The position numbers were made by a program, and so were the translations under genes. Shown piece by piece: positions 9,418 through 18,717 of a DNA stretch of 64,000 bases. The DNA lies in assembly GCF_018398875.1 (NCBI RefSeq), contig NZ_JAGWDK010000007.1:124001-188000 (forward strand), given 5' to 3'. The notes beneath the pieces were generated by a model. It had not been told where the DNA came from. It did not search any database and saw only the letters and a program-made list of their open reading frames with translations. Each line of letters starts with the position of its first letter. The stretch's first letter is position 1. This DNA is from Bradyrhizobium sp. sGM-13 (lineage in GTDB: Bacteria > Pseudomonadota > Alphaproteobacteria > Rhizobiales > Xanthobacteraceae).

Positions 9418-10584
9418 TCACTCCGCCGGCTTCGGTTCGCCGACGCCGTCTTCGAGCGCGGCGCTTTCGGCATTGGCTTTTTCGGTTGCCTTCCGGGACT
9501 CCCGCCAGGCGTTAAAGGTGCCGACGATCCCCTTTGGCAGCAGCAGCGTTACCAGGATGAACAGCGCGCCCAGCATGAACAGCCAGTACGGCGCCAGCGG
9601 GCCCGAGGTGAAGTAGGTTTTTGCGTAATTGACGACGACAGCGCCGAGCGCCGCACCCACCAGCGTGCCGCGGCCACCCACGGCAACCCAGATCACCGCT
9701 TCGATGGAGTTGCCCGGTGCAAATTCGCTCGGATTGATGATGCCGACTTGCGGCACGTACAGCGCGCCGGCGACGCCGGCCATGCAGGCCGAGAGCGTGA
9801 ACACGAACAGCTTGTAGGACTCGACGCGGTAGCCGAGGAAGCGGGTCCGCGACTCGGCATCGCGGATTGCGATCAGGACCTTGCCGAGCTTCGAGGTTAC
9901 TACCGCCCGGCAGATCAGGAAGGTGACGATCAGCGCCAGGCAGCTCAGCGCGAACAGAGCGGCGCGGGTGCCGTCGGCCTGTACGTTGAAGCCGAGGATG
10001 TCCTTGAAATCGGTCAGGCCGTTATTGCCGCCGAAGCCGAAATCGTTGCGGAAGAACGCCAGCAGCAGCGCATACGTCATGGCCTGGGTGATGATCGAGA
10101 GATAGACGCCGGTGACGCGGGAGCGGAACGCCAACCAGCCGAAGCAGAACGCGAGCAGGCCGGGAACAAGAATGACCATCAGCGCCGCGAACCAGAACAT
10201 ATCAAAGCCGTGCCAGTACCAGGGCAGCGCCGGATAGTTCAGAAACACCATGAAGTCGGGCAGGATCGGATTGCCGTAGACGCCGCGGCTGCCGATCTGG
10301 CGCATCAGGTACATGCCCATGGCGTAGCCGCCGAGCGCGAAGAACGCGCCATGGCCGAGCGAGAGAATGCCGCAATAACCCCAGATCAGGTCAATCGAGA
10401 GCGCCAAAATGGCGTAGCAGGCGTATTTGCCGAACAGCGCGACCAGATAGGTCGGCACCTGCAGTGCAGATCCTGCCGGCAGCAGCAGGTTGGACAGCGG
10501 GATCAGCACGCCGAGGCCGGCGACCACCACCAGGAAGATGGTGGCGCTGCGGTCGAGCGAGCGCGTGAGGACGTGCGGAGTCAT
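9418..10584 (-). CDS. urtC: Urea ABC transporter permease UrtC
   Basis: LivM-type inner-membrane permease, 388 residues, with about ten hydrophobic segments (for example YACYAILALSIDLIWGYCGILSLGHGAFFALGGYAMGMYLM near residues 50-90) and the FLGYRVESYKLFVFTLSACMAGVAGALY segment typical of branched-chain amino-acid/urea permeases. It pairs with UrtB to form the channel. The start overlaps the urtB stop (ATGA), so the two are probably coupled. The C-terminus is polar and charged, on the cytoplasmic side. Confidence 0.95.
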   Translation of the reverse strand: MTPHVLTRSLDRSATIFLVVVAGLGVLIPLSNLLLPAGSALQVPTYLVALFGKYACYAILALSIDLIWGYCGILSLGHGAFFALGGYAMGMYLMRQIGSRGVYGNPILPDFMVFLNYPALPWYWHGFDMFWFAALMVILVPGLLAFCFGWLAFRSRVTGVYLSIITQAMTYALLLAFFRNDFGFGGNNGLTDFKDILGFNVQADGTRAALFALSCLALIVTFLICRAVVTSKLGKVLIAIRDAESRTRFLGYRVESYKLFVFTLSACMAGVAGALYVPQVGIINPSEFAPGNSIEAVIWVAVGGRGTLVGAALGAVVVNYAKTYFTSGPLAPYWLFMLGALFILVTLLLPKGIVGTFNAWRESRKATEKANAESAALEDGVGEPKPAE

Positions 10585-12194
10585 GCTTCCACCGCCCGGC
10601 CCTTGAGCGCGAACAGGCCGCGCGGGCGTTTCTGGATGAACAGGATGATCAGCACCAGGATGGCGATCTTGCCGAGGACGGCGCCCGCCACCGGCTCCAG
10701 GAACTTGTTGGCGATGCCGAGCGTGAAGGCGCCGACCAGCGTGCCCCAGAGATTGCCGACGCCGCCGAACACGACGACCATGAAGCTATCGATGATGTAG
10801 CTCTGGCCGAGATTGGGGCTGACATTGTCGATCTGCGACAGCGCCACGCCGGCAATCCCGGCGATGCCCGAGCCGAGGCCGAAGGTCAGCGCATCGACGC
10901 GCGAGGTGGCGATGCCCATCGAGGCCGCCATGCGGCGGTTCTGCGTCACCGCGCGCATCTCGAGCCCGAGCGCGGTGTAACGCAGCATCGCGAGCAGGAT
11001 GACGAACACCGCGAGCGTGAAGCAGAGGATCCAGAGCCGGTTATAGGTGATGGTGATCTGCCCGAGCTCGAACGCGCCGCTCATCCAGGAGGGATTGCCG
11101 ACCTCGCGGTTGGTGGGCCCGAACGCGGTGCGCACGGCCTGCTGCAATACCAGCGACAGGCCCCAGGTCGCGAGCAGCGTTTCCAGCGGGCGGCCATAGA
11201 GGAAACGGATGATGCCGCGCTCGATCGCTACGCCGACGGCGCCGGCGACGAGGAACGCCAGCGGCACCGCGATCAGCAGCGAATAATCGAACAGGCCGGG
11301 ATAATTGCTGCGAATGACCTCCTGCACCACGAAGGTGGTGTAGGCGCCCAGCATCACCATCTCGCCATGGGCCATGTTGATGACGCCCATGACGCCGAAG
11401 GTGATGGCGAGGCCGATCGCGGCGAGCAGCAGCACCGATCCCAGCGACAGGCCGTACCAGGCGTACTGCACCATCGACCACATCTGCAGATTGCTCTGGA
11501 TCGAGGCGATCGCGCTTGCTACGGCGCGCGCGACGTTGGGCGGCAGGTCGCTGCCCAAGCCCGTCAAGAGCGCCATCGCCTCCTGATCGCCGCGCGCCTT
11601 AACGACGGCGACCGCTTCGAGCTTCTCGACCTCTGTCGCGTCGGACTTGTAGAGCAGGATGGCGGCGCGGGCTTCCGCGAAGGCGGCCTTGACGGACTTG
11701 TTGGTCTCCTTCGCCAGGGCGCCGTCGATTACGACGAGCGCACTCTCCTCATGGCTCTTGAACACCGACTGCGCCGCCGCGATCCGCTTGGCCGGATCGG
11801 GTGACAACAGCGTCAGCCCACCGAGCGCGGCTTCCACGGCGCGGCGCAAGCGGTTGTTGAGGCGCACGGCAGCCGCGTTGTCCGGCAGCTTGTCCACGGC
11901 AGCGCCGGTCGCGGCATCGATGACTTTGCCGTCGGCCTGCGTGACGAAAACCTTCTTGGTATCAGGATCGGCCGACAGCCGCCCTTCCTGCAGCGCGCTG
12001 ATGATCGGAAAGGCCAGCGGATTGCCCGACGTCGCGACCGCGCCGATCGCTTCATCGGTATCGGAAAAATCGTCGTTGGCGAACTTGGCGACCGCGTCCT
12101 CGAACGGGCCCGCCAGCGCCGGCGCCGCAAAGGCTGCAGCCAAAAGGATCGCGAGCAAAAGCGCGCGAAGGCTATCAAGGAAATTGGCAGACAC
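10581..12194 (-). CDS. urtB: Urea ABC transporter permease UrtB with N-terminal extension
   Basis: 537-residue LivH-type permease. Residues 1-28 form a signal-like segment (LLLAILLAAAFAAPALAG); residues 30-240 form a soluble, presumably periplasmic helical domain; the membrane permease starts near 245 (GLSLGSVLLLAAIGLAITFGVMGVINMAHGEMVMLGAYTTF) and continues to the end. The N-terminal extension is normal for UrtB and separates it from amino-acid LivH. The upstream gap to urtA (159 bases) holds strong hairpins, which could explain unequal amounts of binding protein and permease. Confidence 0.95.
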   Translation of the reverse strand: MSANFLDSLRALLLAILLAAAFAAPALAGPFEDAVAKFANDDFSDTDEAIGAVATSGNPLAFPIISALQEGRLSADPDTKKVFVTQADGKVIDAATGAAVDKLPDNAAAVRLNNRLRRAVEAALGGLTLLSPDPAKRIAAAQSVFKSHEESALVVIDGALAKETNKSVKAAFAEARAAILLYKSDATEVEKLEAVAVVKARGDQEAMALLTGLGSDLPPNVARAVASAIASIQSNLQMWSMVQYAWYGLSLGSVLLLAAIGLAITFGVMGVINMAHGEMVMLGAYTTFVVQEVIRSNYPGLFDYSLLIAVPLAFLVAGAVGVAIERGIIRFLYGRPLETLLATWGLSLVLQQAVRTAFGPTNREVGNPSWMSGAFELGQITITYNRLWILCFTLAVFVILLAMLRYTALGLEMRAVTQNRRMAASMGIATSRVDALTFGLGSGIAGIAGVALSQIDNVSPNLGQSYIIDSFMVVVFGGVGNLWGTLVGAFTLGIANKFLEPVAGAVLGKIAILVLIILFIQKRPRGLFALKGRAVEA

Positions 12195-12301
12195 AATACG
12201 ACCCCGGCAGGAGTATGGGGAGAAGGCGGCGGCAGCGCCGCCTTCTCCGGTCGTTCTGTTCGAAGAACTTTTGGAAGTTCTTTATTGCAACTCGGGCGAT
12301 C

Positions 12302-12356
12302 CTGATCCTGTCGGATCAGATCGGGATCATGATCCAATCGGATCAGATCGGGATCA
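12302..12356 (-). promoter_or_regulatory. GATC-rich hairpins and 19-bp direct repeat between urtA and urtB
   Basis: Just after urtA the sequence holds a perfect hairpin (CTGATCC, loop TGTC, GGATCAG at 12302-12319) and a 12-bp palindrome GGATCATGATCC (12324-12335). A 19-base unit, TCGGATCAGATCGGGATCA, occurs at 12311-12329 and again at 12338-12356, where it overlaps the urtA stop. Structured spacers of this kind often protect the upstream mRNA of binding-protein genes; that role is inferred. Confidence 0.6.
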
Positions 12357-13670
12357 GGAGCCCTGACCGCCGCACTTGTTGGTCTTGGTGTTGTAGTTGC
12401 CGCACTTCTTGCCGACCCAGTCGCCGATCAGGTCCTTGGAGCCTTCGAGCTCCTTCGACCAGGCGTCGCCAGCGACAAGGCCCGGGGTCTTCCACACCAC
12501 GTCGAACTGGCCGTTGGCTTTGATTTCGCCGATGAACACCGGCTTGGTGATGTGATGGTTGGGCAGCATCTTGGAGGTGCCGCCGGTCAGGTTCTTGGCT
12601 TCGATGCCGGGCAGCGCGTCGATCACCTTGTCCGGATCGGTCGACTTCACCTTCTCGACCGCCTTGACCCACATGTCGAAGCCGATGACGTGCGCTTCCA
12701 TCGGATCGTTGGTCACGCGCTTCGGATTCTTGGTGTAGGCCTGCCAGGCCTTGATGAACTTCTCGTTCTCGGGCGACTTGATCGACTGGAAGTAGTTCCA
12801 GGCGGCGAGATGGCCGAGCAGCGGCTTGGTGTCGATGCCGGCGAGTTCTTCTTCACCGACCGAGAACGCGACCACCGGAATGTCGGTCGCCTTGATGCCC
12901 TGGTTGCCGAGCTCCTTGTAGAAGGGAACGTTGGCGTCGCCGTTGATGGTGGAGACCACGGCAGTCTTCTTGCCGGCGGAGCCGAACTTCTTGATGTCGG
13001 CCACGATCGTCTGCCAGTCACTATGACCAAACGGCGTGTAGTTGATCATGATGTCTTCCTGCTTGACGCCCTTCGACTTCAAGTAGGCTTCGAGGATCTT
13101 GTTGGTGGTGCGCGGATAGACGTAGTCGGTGCCGGCCAGCACCCAGCGCTTCACCTTCTCGTCCTTCATCAAATAGTCGACGGCAGGAATCGCCTGCTGG
13201 TTCGGCGCAGCACCGGTGTAGAACACGTTGCGCTCGCTCTCCTCGCCCTCGTATTGCACGGGGTAGAACAGGATCGAGTTCAGTTCCTTGAATACCGGGA
13301 GCACGGACTTGCGCGACACCGAGGTCCAGCAGCCGAACACGACCGAAACCTTGTCCTTGGTGATCAGCTCGCGCGCCTTTTCGGCAAACAGCGGCCAGTT
13401 CGAGGCGGGGTCGACGACGACAGGCTCGAGCTTCTTGCCGAGCACGCCGCCCTTCTTGTTCTGCTCCTCGATCAGGAAGAGAATAGTGTCCTTCAGCGTG
13501 GTTTCGCTGATGGCCATGGTGCCGGAAAGCGAATGCAGCACGCCGACCTTGATGGTCTCCTGCGCCTTGGCGTTCGAGAACGCAGCCAGACCCAAAACCA
13601 GGCCGGCAGTGGCCGCCAGCCAGCGGCGGCGGCTCAGCGTCACTATATCGTGAGTCAATTTTGTAAGCAT
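12354..13670 (-). CDS. urtA: Urea ABC transporter substrate-binding protein UrtA
   Basis: 438-residue periplasmic urea-binding protein. The N-terminus has a twin-arginine-like signal (SRRRWLAATAGLVLGLAAFSNAKA, cleavage near residue 36). The mature protein has the type I periplasmic-binding fold with UrtA hallmarks: VGVLHSLSGTMAISE, FGCWTSVSRKSVLPVFKE, LFYPVQYEGEE, VYPRTTN and NHHITKPVFIGEI. It is the first gene of the 12-kb minus-strand urea block and probably carries the main promoter upstream. The signal shape suggests Tat or Sec export; I cannot decide between them. Confidence 0.97.
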   Translation of the reverse strand: MLTKLTHDIVTLSRRRWLAATAGLVLGLAAFSNAKAQETIKVGVLHSLSGTMAISETTLKDTILFLIEEQNKKGGVLGKKLEPVVVDPASNWPLFAEKARELITKDKVSVVFGCWTSVSRKSVLPVFKELNSILFYPVQYEGEESERNVFYTGAAPNQQAIPAVDYLMKDEKVKRWVLAGTDYVYPRTTNKILEAYLKSKGVKQEDIMINYTPFGHSDWQTIVADIKKFGSAGKKTAVVSTINGDANVPFYKELGNQGIKATDIPVVAFSVGEEELAGIDTKPLLGHLAAWNYFQSIKSPENEKFIKAWQAYTKNPKRVTNDPMEAHVIGFDMWVKAVEKVKSTDPDKVIDALPGIEAKNLTGGTSKMLPNHHITKPVFIGEIKANGQFDVVWKTPGLVAGDAWSKELEGSKDLIGDWVGKKCGNYNTKTNKCGGQGS

Positions 13671-14212
13671 GAAATGTCATCTCCCTGACGCAGGCGTTGA
13701 ACGCTGCGAACGGCCCCACGGCCGCCTGCGTGAAGCGAATCGCAAGAACCATGCCATCGCTCGATGGCCGGATAAGCTCCTATAATCGCTTGGAAATTCC
13801 GACTACGCGAAAGCCGTCGGCAGGAAATCTGCCTATTTATTAGACAGCAAAAATGTATGCTTTGGCAGCAAACCATCTACTTTTTGTGCAAATGCCGCAA
13901 TTTGGCTAGATTTCTTGCACGAATTTTGATCGTTTGGGTTGGCTAGGCGCCACGGCGCGATCTGGCCGATCGGTTTCCTTTAACCGCGCTGGCGAGGCGC
14001 GCCGAATTCACCTTGAAAGCGGCGCGCAGGTGCTCCATATGAGTGCCGTGACCTAGAGAATCATCAGGTCCCTGCGAGCCGCGTGTTCTGATCCCGTTTT
14101 GCGGTTTCTGGCTTGCCCCCTTCAGCTAGCAAAACCGACGCCCCAAACACGCGGGTGTCTCTGACACACTCGCGCGCTCCTGGCTGACATCGCCGGGCGC
14201 CTGCCTCTTTTA
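13671..14212. other. Divergent intergenic region between urtA and the DEAD-box helicase gene
   Basis: 542 bases without a convincing gene. The part near urtA (about 13785-13940) is clearly AT-richer than the surroundings and is where the urea-operon promoter should lie. I looked for a sigma-54 site (GG-N10-GC) on the urtA strand and found none. The part near the helicase (14041-14212) would be a long 5' leader. No riboswitch was recognised. Confidence 0.5.
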
Positions 14213-15655
14213 ATGGAAAGAACCACCCTTTTGACCTCCTTTCAGGATTTCGGCCTTGCCGATCCCATCTCGCGTGCACTCAAGGAAGAAAATTACCACA
14301 CGCCCACGCCCATTCAGGCCCAGACCATTCCCATCGCATTGACCGGCCGTGACGTGGTCGGCATCGCCCAGACCGGCACCGGCAAGACCGCGGCGTTTGC
14401 GCTGCCGATCCTGCACCGGATCCTGGAGAACCGCATCCGGCCACAGCCGAAGAGCTGCCGCGTGCTGGTGCTGTCGCCGACCCGCGAGCTGTCAGGCCAG
14501 ATCCTCGACAGCTTCAACGCCTATGGCCGCCACATCCGCCTGACCTCGGCGCTGGCGATCGGCGGCGTGCCGATGGGCCGCCAGGTCCGCTCGGTCATGC
14601 AGGGCGTTGAAGTGATGGTGGCGACCCCCGGCCGTCTGCTCGATCTCGTCCAGAGCAACGGGCTGAAGCTGAACCAGGTCGAGTTCCTGGTGCTCGACGA
14701 AGCCGACCGTATGCTCGACATGGGCTTCATCAACGACATCCGCAAAGTCGTCGCCAAGCTGCCGATCAAGCGGCAGACGCTGTTCTTCTCGGCCACCATG
14801 CCGAAGGATATCGCGGAACTCGCCGAATCCATGCTGCGCGACCCTGCGCGGGTGGCGGTGACGCCGGTGGCCTCGACGGCCGACCGGATCAGCCAGCGCA
14901 TCATCCAGGTCGATTTCGCGGCCAAGCCGGCGGTGCTGGCGCAGCTCTTGAAGCAGGAACCGGTCGACCGCGCGCTGGTCTTCACCCGCACCAAGCACGG
15001 CGCCGACAAGGTGGTGAAGGTGCTGGCCAAGGCCGGCATCGAAGCCAATGCGATTCACGGCAACAAGTCGCAGAACCACCGGGAACGCGTGCTGGCGGCG
15101 TTCCGCTCCGGCGAGATCCGCACGTTGGTCGCCACCGACATTGCCGCCCGCGGCATTGATGTCGACGGCATCAGCCATGTCGTGAATTTCGACCTGCCCA
15201 ATGTCCCCGAAACCTATGTCCACCGCATCGGCCGCACCGCGCGCGCCGGCGCCGAGGGCGTGGCGATCTCGCTGATCGCGGGCGCCGAGGAAATGGGCTA
15301 TCTGCGCGACATCGAGCGGCTGATTCGCATTGCGCTGCCGCGGGAAGACCGAAGGACGCCGGGCCACCGTGATGCGGCGCCGGCCCCCGCCCAGAACCGG
15401 GGCGGACGGCCCGGAACACGCGTCCATGCTGGCCGTTCTCATGAACCGGCCCCGAGCGCAAAAGGCCCTCGCCGACGCCGACGCGGTGGTGGTAATAATG
15501 CGCAGCAGCCGAACAGGCACGAAGCGCCGCGTCCGGCCCAGCAGGCCGGCAAGAGCCAGGCCGGCCAAAGCGAGGGCATTCAGGGCGTCGCCTTCTTGCA
15601 TCGCGAGAGCCGTCCGAATAATCAACCGAACCGTAACCACCGACCGCAGCGCTAG
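14213..15655 (+). CDS. DEAD-box RNA helicase, RhlE-like
   Basis: 480-residue ATP-dependent RNA helicase. Motifs in order: Q-motif region [11 protein letters not shown]...[13 protein letters not shown], motif I AQTGTGKT, Ia PTRELSGQI, Ib [65 protein letters not shown]. After residue 385 there is a low-complexity basic tail (RRRRRGGG, many Arg/Gly/Gln/Pro) that probably binds RNA. Such helicases assist ribosome assembly and mRNA unwinding in the cold. It is followed within 25 bases by infA and then cspA, which supports a translation/cold role. A TTG at codon 7 is an alternative start. Confidence 0.95.
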   Translation: MERTTLLTSFQDFGLADPISRALKEENYHTPTPIQAQTIPIALTGRDVVGIAQTGTGKTAAFALPILHRILENRIRPQPKSCRVLVLSPTRELSGQILDSFNAYGRHIRLTSALAIGGVPMGRQVRSVMQGVEVMVATPGRLLDLVQSNGLKLNQVEFLVLDEADRMLDMGFINDIRKVVAKLPIKRQTLFFSATMPKDIAELAESMLRDPARVAVTPVASTADRISQRIIQVDFAAKPAVLAQLLKQEPVDRALVFTRTKHGADKVVKVLAKAGIEANAIHGNKSQNHRERVLAAFRSGEIRTLVATDIAARGIDVDGISHVVNFDLPNVPETYVHRIGRTARAGAEGVAISLIAGAEEMGYLRDIERLIRIALPREDRRTPGHRDAAPAPAQNRGGRPGTRVHAGRSHEPAPSAKGPRRRRRGGGNNAQQPNRHEAPRPAQQAGKSQAGQSEGIQGVAFLHRESRPNNQPNRNHRPQR

Positions 15656-15678
15656 CCTCGATCGACCTGGAGACCACC

Positions 15679-15966
15679 ATGGCTAAAGAAGAGCTGATCC
15701 AGTTCGAAGGACTGGTGACCGAAATTCTCCCCGACGCGCGCTATCGCGTGCAGCTCGATGCCGGACACGAGATTGTTGCCTATACCGCGGGCAAGATGAA
15801 GAAGAACCGGATCAAGACGCTGGCAGGCGACCGCGTGACGATCGAAATGTCGCCGTACGATCTGGAGAAGGGTCGCCTGATCTTCCGACACAAGGACGAG
15901 CGTCCGTCGACACCGGGCGCCCCACGCGGCGCGCCGCCGCGCGGCGGCCAGTTCCGCCGCCGGTAA
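15679..15966 (+). CDS. infA: Translation initiation factor IF-1 with basic C-terminal tail
   Basis: 95-residue S1/OB-fold protein. It starts [24 protein letters not shown] and contains [37 protein letters not shown], the classical IF-1 core (about 72 residues). The last roughly 22 residues are a Pro/Arg/Gly tail ([16 protein letters not shown]) absent from E. coli IF-1. IF-1 occupies the ribosomal A site during initiation. It lies 23 bases after the helicase gene on the same strand. It may be a second, auxiliary infA paralog; the window cannot show that. Confidence 0.93.
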   Translation: MAKEELIQFEGLVTEILPDARYRVQLDAGHEIVAYTAGKMKKNRIKTLAGDRVTIEMSPYDLEKGRLIFRHKDERPSTPGAPRGAPPRGGQFRRR

Positions 15967-16063
15967 ACAGATCGTAAACGCCCTCGAAGTCGCGCCCGAC
16001 GCGGCGGCGTCGCGCGCGAATGAGGGCGGCTGGCCGGCCGAATCAAAAAGTCGCACGTCAGGA

Positions 16064-16092
16064 TTGTTTTGAACCCTACTATAGAATAATAT
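16064..16092 (+). promoter_or_regulatory. Candidate cspA promoter
   Basis: TTGTTT at 16064-16069 and TAATAT at 16087-16092 are separated by exactly 17 bases, a good sigma-70-type promoter in a locally AT-rich stretch. Transcription would start near 16100 and give a 5' leader of about 135 bases before the cold-shock gene, which fits post-transcriptional cold regulation of csp mRNAs. This is a sequence-only prediction. Confidence 0.5.
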
Positions 16093-16234
16093 TAGGTATC
16101 GATTTTCGGCCGGACGACATTAGCTATCCACCGGTACAGCCGGTTTAGACGCTGACGACCCTTCCAAAAATTCGATCTCACCAGCCCGTCGAAAGGTGGG
16201 CTACGACTTGTATATCTGAGAAGGGACTACCCCC

Positions 16235-16447
16235 GTGAGCATGGGAACCGTGAAGTGGTTTAACGCAACCAAGGGCTATGGCTTCATCCAGCCGGATGAC
16301 GGCGGCAATGACGTGTTCGTGCACATCAGCGCTGTCGAGCGTGCCGGTCTTGGAACGTTGCGTGAAGGCCAGAAGATCTCCTACGAAATCGTGGCAGATC
16401 GCCGCTCTGGCAAATCTTCGGCCGACAATCTGCGCGCCGCCGGATAA
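16235..16447 (+). CDS. Cold-shock protein, CspA family
   Basis: 70-residue single cold-shock domain. RNP1 is [11 protein letters not shown] and RNP2 is VFVHISAV; it begins [15 protein letters not shown]. These proteins bind single-stranded nucleic acid and act as RNA chaperones. The start at 16235 is a GTG in a GTGAGCATG context; an ATG two codons later (16241) is equally possible. A strong intrinsic terminator follows at 16493. Confidence 0.96.
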   Translation: MSMGTVKWFNATKGYGFIQPDDGGNDVFVHISAVERAGLGTLREGQKISYEIVADRRSGKSSADNLRAAG

Positions 16448-16492
16448 AGGATTTCCTTCGGCCTCGGCCGAGAAATCCAGTTCGAAATATAG

Positions 16493-16520
16493 AAAGGCCG
16501 CGCTGATGCGCGGCCTTTTT
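16493..16520 (+). terminator. Rho-independent terminator after the cold-shock gene
   Basis: Perfect 10-bp stem AAAGGCCGCG / CGCGGCCTTT with a 6-base loop (CTGATG), followed directly by a T-run and AT-rich DNA. It ends the cold-shock transcript 46 bases after the stop codon. Confidence 0.9.
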
Positions 16521-16729
16521 ATTTGGTCGGTGCGAGCGATCTGCTTGTCGACGAAGAACGCACAGGGCGCTGCGTCTTCACTGATCTCACGTAGTAAAGA
16601 GATCGTAACCGACCGTTGCTGAAATCGGTCACGTCCGAGATCAGCCCGTTTTTCGGCAATCGAATTAAGGGGCACTTAGGAGGGCCGGGGCTACGATCAC
16701 GCGCTTTTGGATAGCCAAGGGGCGCTCTC

Positions 16730-18346
16730 GTGCAATTCCGTCTTCAGCAGCTTCTTTCCCGTTTCCGCCGCGATCAACGCGGCAATGTGGCGGTAATTTT
16801 CACGATCGCGGCGATCCCCCTGATATCGGCCGTCGGCTGTGCAGTGGATTACTCGCAGGCGACCCGAATGAAGGCCAAAATGCAAACCGCGGCGGACGCT
16901 GCGAGCATCGCCGCGCTTGCACAGAAGTCGCCTGGCTTTCTCGCGGCTTCGGCCATGACAGGCAACGGCTCGGTCACCGCCGGCGTTACCGATGCCAACA
17001 ATGTCTTTGATGCCAACATGAACGGGATCACCGGCTACCAAAATCTGGTCCGCAACAGCACCGTTACGAAGACCGGAATCAAGCTGGCCGCCAGCGTCAC
17101 GTTCTCGGCCGACGTACCGGTAACCTTCATGAAAGTGGTTGGGTTTCAGAAGCTGACGGTAACGGGCGTTTCAAGTTCGGCCGCTTCGTTGCCGCCGTAT
17201 CTCGATTTTTATCTGACGCTGGACGTCTCGGGCTCGATGGGCCTGGCGTCGACGCCCGCCGAGCAGACGCGGCTTGCCCAAATCAACCCGGATAACTATC
17301 GCCAATATCCCACCGGCTGCGCCTTCGCCTGCCATTTTTCGCCGCAGAACAGCGCCTGCACCAATAGCGGGACCCAGGGATACCCAACGAACAACTACTG
17401 CTTGGGCTATAAAATCTCGCGCGTGAGCCAATCCGGATACACAAGTCTCCTCATGACAAACAACACTTATCCCAAGAAGCAGCAACTGCCGACTGGCATC
17501 GCTTCAGGCCTGCCGAACTCGCTGTATGCCCCCAAGAACCCCGGGCCGCAGTCGGGCCTGACCGGGGGAGGCCTGACCGCGGTTCCAAACTGCAAGGCCC
17601 CTGGCACCGACGACTGCATCCAGTTGCGCCTCGACGCGGTCGGCTACGCCTTGACCGAGTTGTTCAAAACCGCGAACGCCGAGAAGAAGGTTCCCGACCA
17701 GTTCAAGATCGGTCTCTACCCGTTCATCCGGTATCTCTACGCCTATTTTCCGCTGACCAAAAACATCAACGGCGATCCCGAAACCCCCGGCACCATCAAC
17801 TACGCGGCCGCAAACCTTGCCACGCTGCTTGATACAAATGTAAATGCAAACCTTGGCTCCGGCGGCACGCATATCAGTGCCGCGCTTACTTCGGTCAATA
17901 ACCTCATCTCCGGCGGCAGCGGCGCCGTCGGCGACGGCAGCACGCCGACCACCCCGCAGCCTTACGTCTTCCTCATCACCGACGGCGCACAAAACAACCA
18001 GGTGAAAGGCGTTCCCAACGGCTCCTGGTCCGGCAGCAACCACGCCACCACGATTGATCTCCAGAACACCCTGACGACCGTTCCCTCCTGCGAAGCCCTC
18101 AAGGGCCGCGGCATCAAAGTTTCCGTGCTTTATATTCCCTATGAAAAGATCGATCCCGTGAATACGAGCTTTGCCGGCAACGAAGGCACCTATGCCAACA
18201 ACAACATTCAGTATATTCCGGCCAGCCTGCGGAAATGCGCGTCGTCGTCTGATTTCTTCCGCACAGCGAACACGCCCGACGAGATCAAACTTGCTCTGGA
18301 CGCCATGTTCAAGCACGCGCTGCGGACCGCGCATATCACGCACTGA
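16730..18346 (+). CDS. TadG-like pilus-associated protein with von Willebrand factor A domain
   Basis: 538 residues. The N-terminus RFRRDQRGNVAVIFTIAAIPLISAVGCAVDYSQA is a TadE/G-like prepilin-type membrane anchor (residues 12-45), followed by KMQTAADAASIAAL. The VWA domain starts near residue 160 with the metal-site motif LDVSGSMG and includes FLITDGAQN. A Cys-containing insert of about 100 residues follows the first strand. Such proteins sit in the envelope and are accessory to Flp/Tad pili. The GTG start at 16730 gives the normal family N-terminus. It is convergent with the next two TadE-like genes. Confidence 0.88.
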   Translation: MQFRLQQLLSRFRRDQRGNVAVIFTIAAIPLISAVGCAVDYSQATRMKAKMQTAADAASIAALAQKSPGFLAASAMTGNGSVTAGVTDANNVFDANMNGITGYQNLVRNSTVTKTGIKLAASVTFSADVPVTFMKVVGFQKLTVTGVSSSAASLPPYLDFYLTLDVSGSMGLASTPAEQTRLAQINPDNYRQYPTGCAFACHFSPQNSACTNSGTQGYPTNNYCLGYKISRVSQSGYTSLLMTNNTYPKKQQLPTGIASGLPNSLYAPKNPGPQSGLTGGGLTAVPNCKAPGTDDCIQLRLDAVGYALTELFKTANAEKKVPDQFKIGLYPFIRYLYAYFPLTKNINGDPETPGTINYAAANLATLLDTNVNANLGSGGTHISAALTSVNNLISGGSGAVGDGSTPTTPQPYVFLITDGAQNNQVKGVPNGSWSGSNHATTIDLQNTLTTVPSCEALKGRGIKVSVLYIPYEKIDPVNTSFAGNEGTYANNNIQYIPASLRKCASSSDFFRTANTPDEIKLALDAMFKHALRTAHITH

Positions 18347-18717
18347 CCTGGCAGAAGGGGCCGGCCATCAGCCCCTCAACGGGGCTGTTCGGCCGGCGAG
18401 CCCCGTCTTCTTCAAAATCGGCCACGACTGCGGATGGCCTTGGCCCCACAAGGCCAACGTCTTTCCTGGCGTTCTATCCCAAACGGCAAGGCGCCCGGAA
18501 CGACCGCGATGAGACTAAGGTTGTCCGTTTGGCGGCGAGGCAGGCGATCGATGCAGGAATACCGCGTTGCTGGCGCGCGCATTAGATCCTGATCCGATCG
18601 AAGCCGTACAGGACCGCTTTCCAATGCAGCGGATCGGGCCCGCCCTTACCGAAGCCCGACCAACTCAACCCACGAAACAGCGCCGCCCGTCTTCCAAGGG
18701 AAGGTCCGCGGCGAATG
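18347..18717. other. Convergent intergenic region with terminator-like hairpin
   Basis: 371 bases between two converging pilus genes. At about 18358-18398 there is a long imperfect hairpin built of GGCCGGCC...GGCCGGC arms around AGCCCC-TCAA-CGGGGCT, without a T-run; it could end transcription from both sides. The rest shows short open frames only and I support no gene in it. Confidence 0.5.

Noticed and set aside
13890..13925. Possible sigma-54 promoter (TTGGC...TTGCAC) near urtA
   Set aside because: The GG-GC spacing is 11 instead of 10 and it points away from urtA, toward the helicase.
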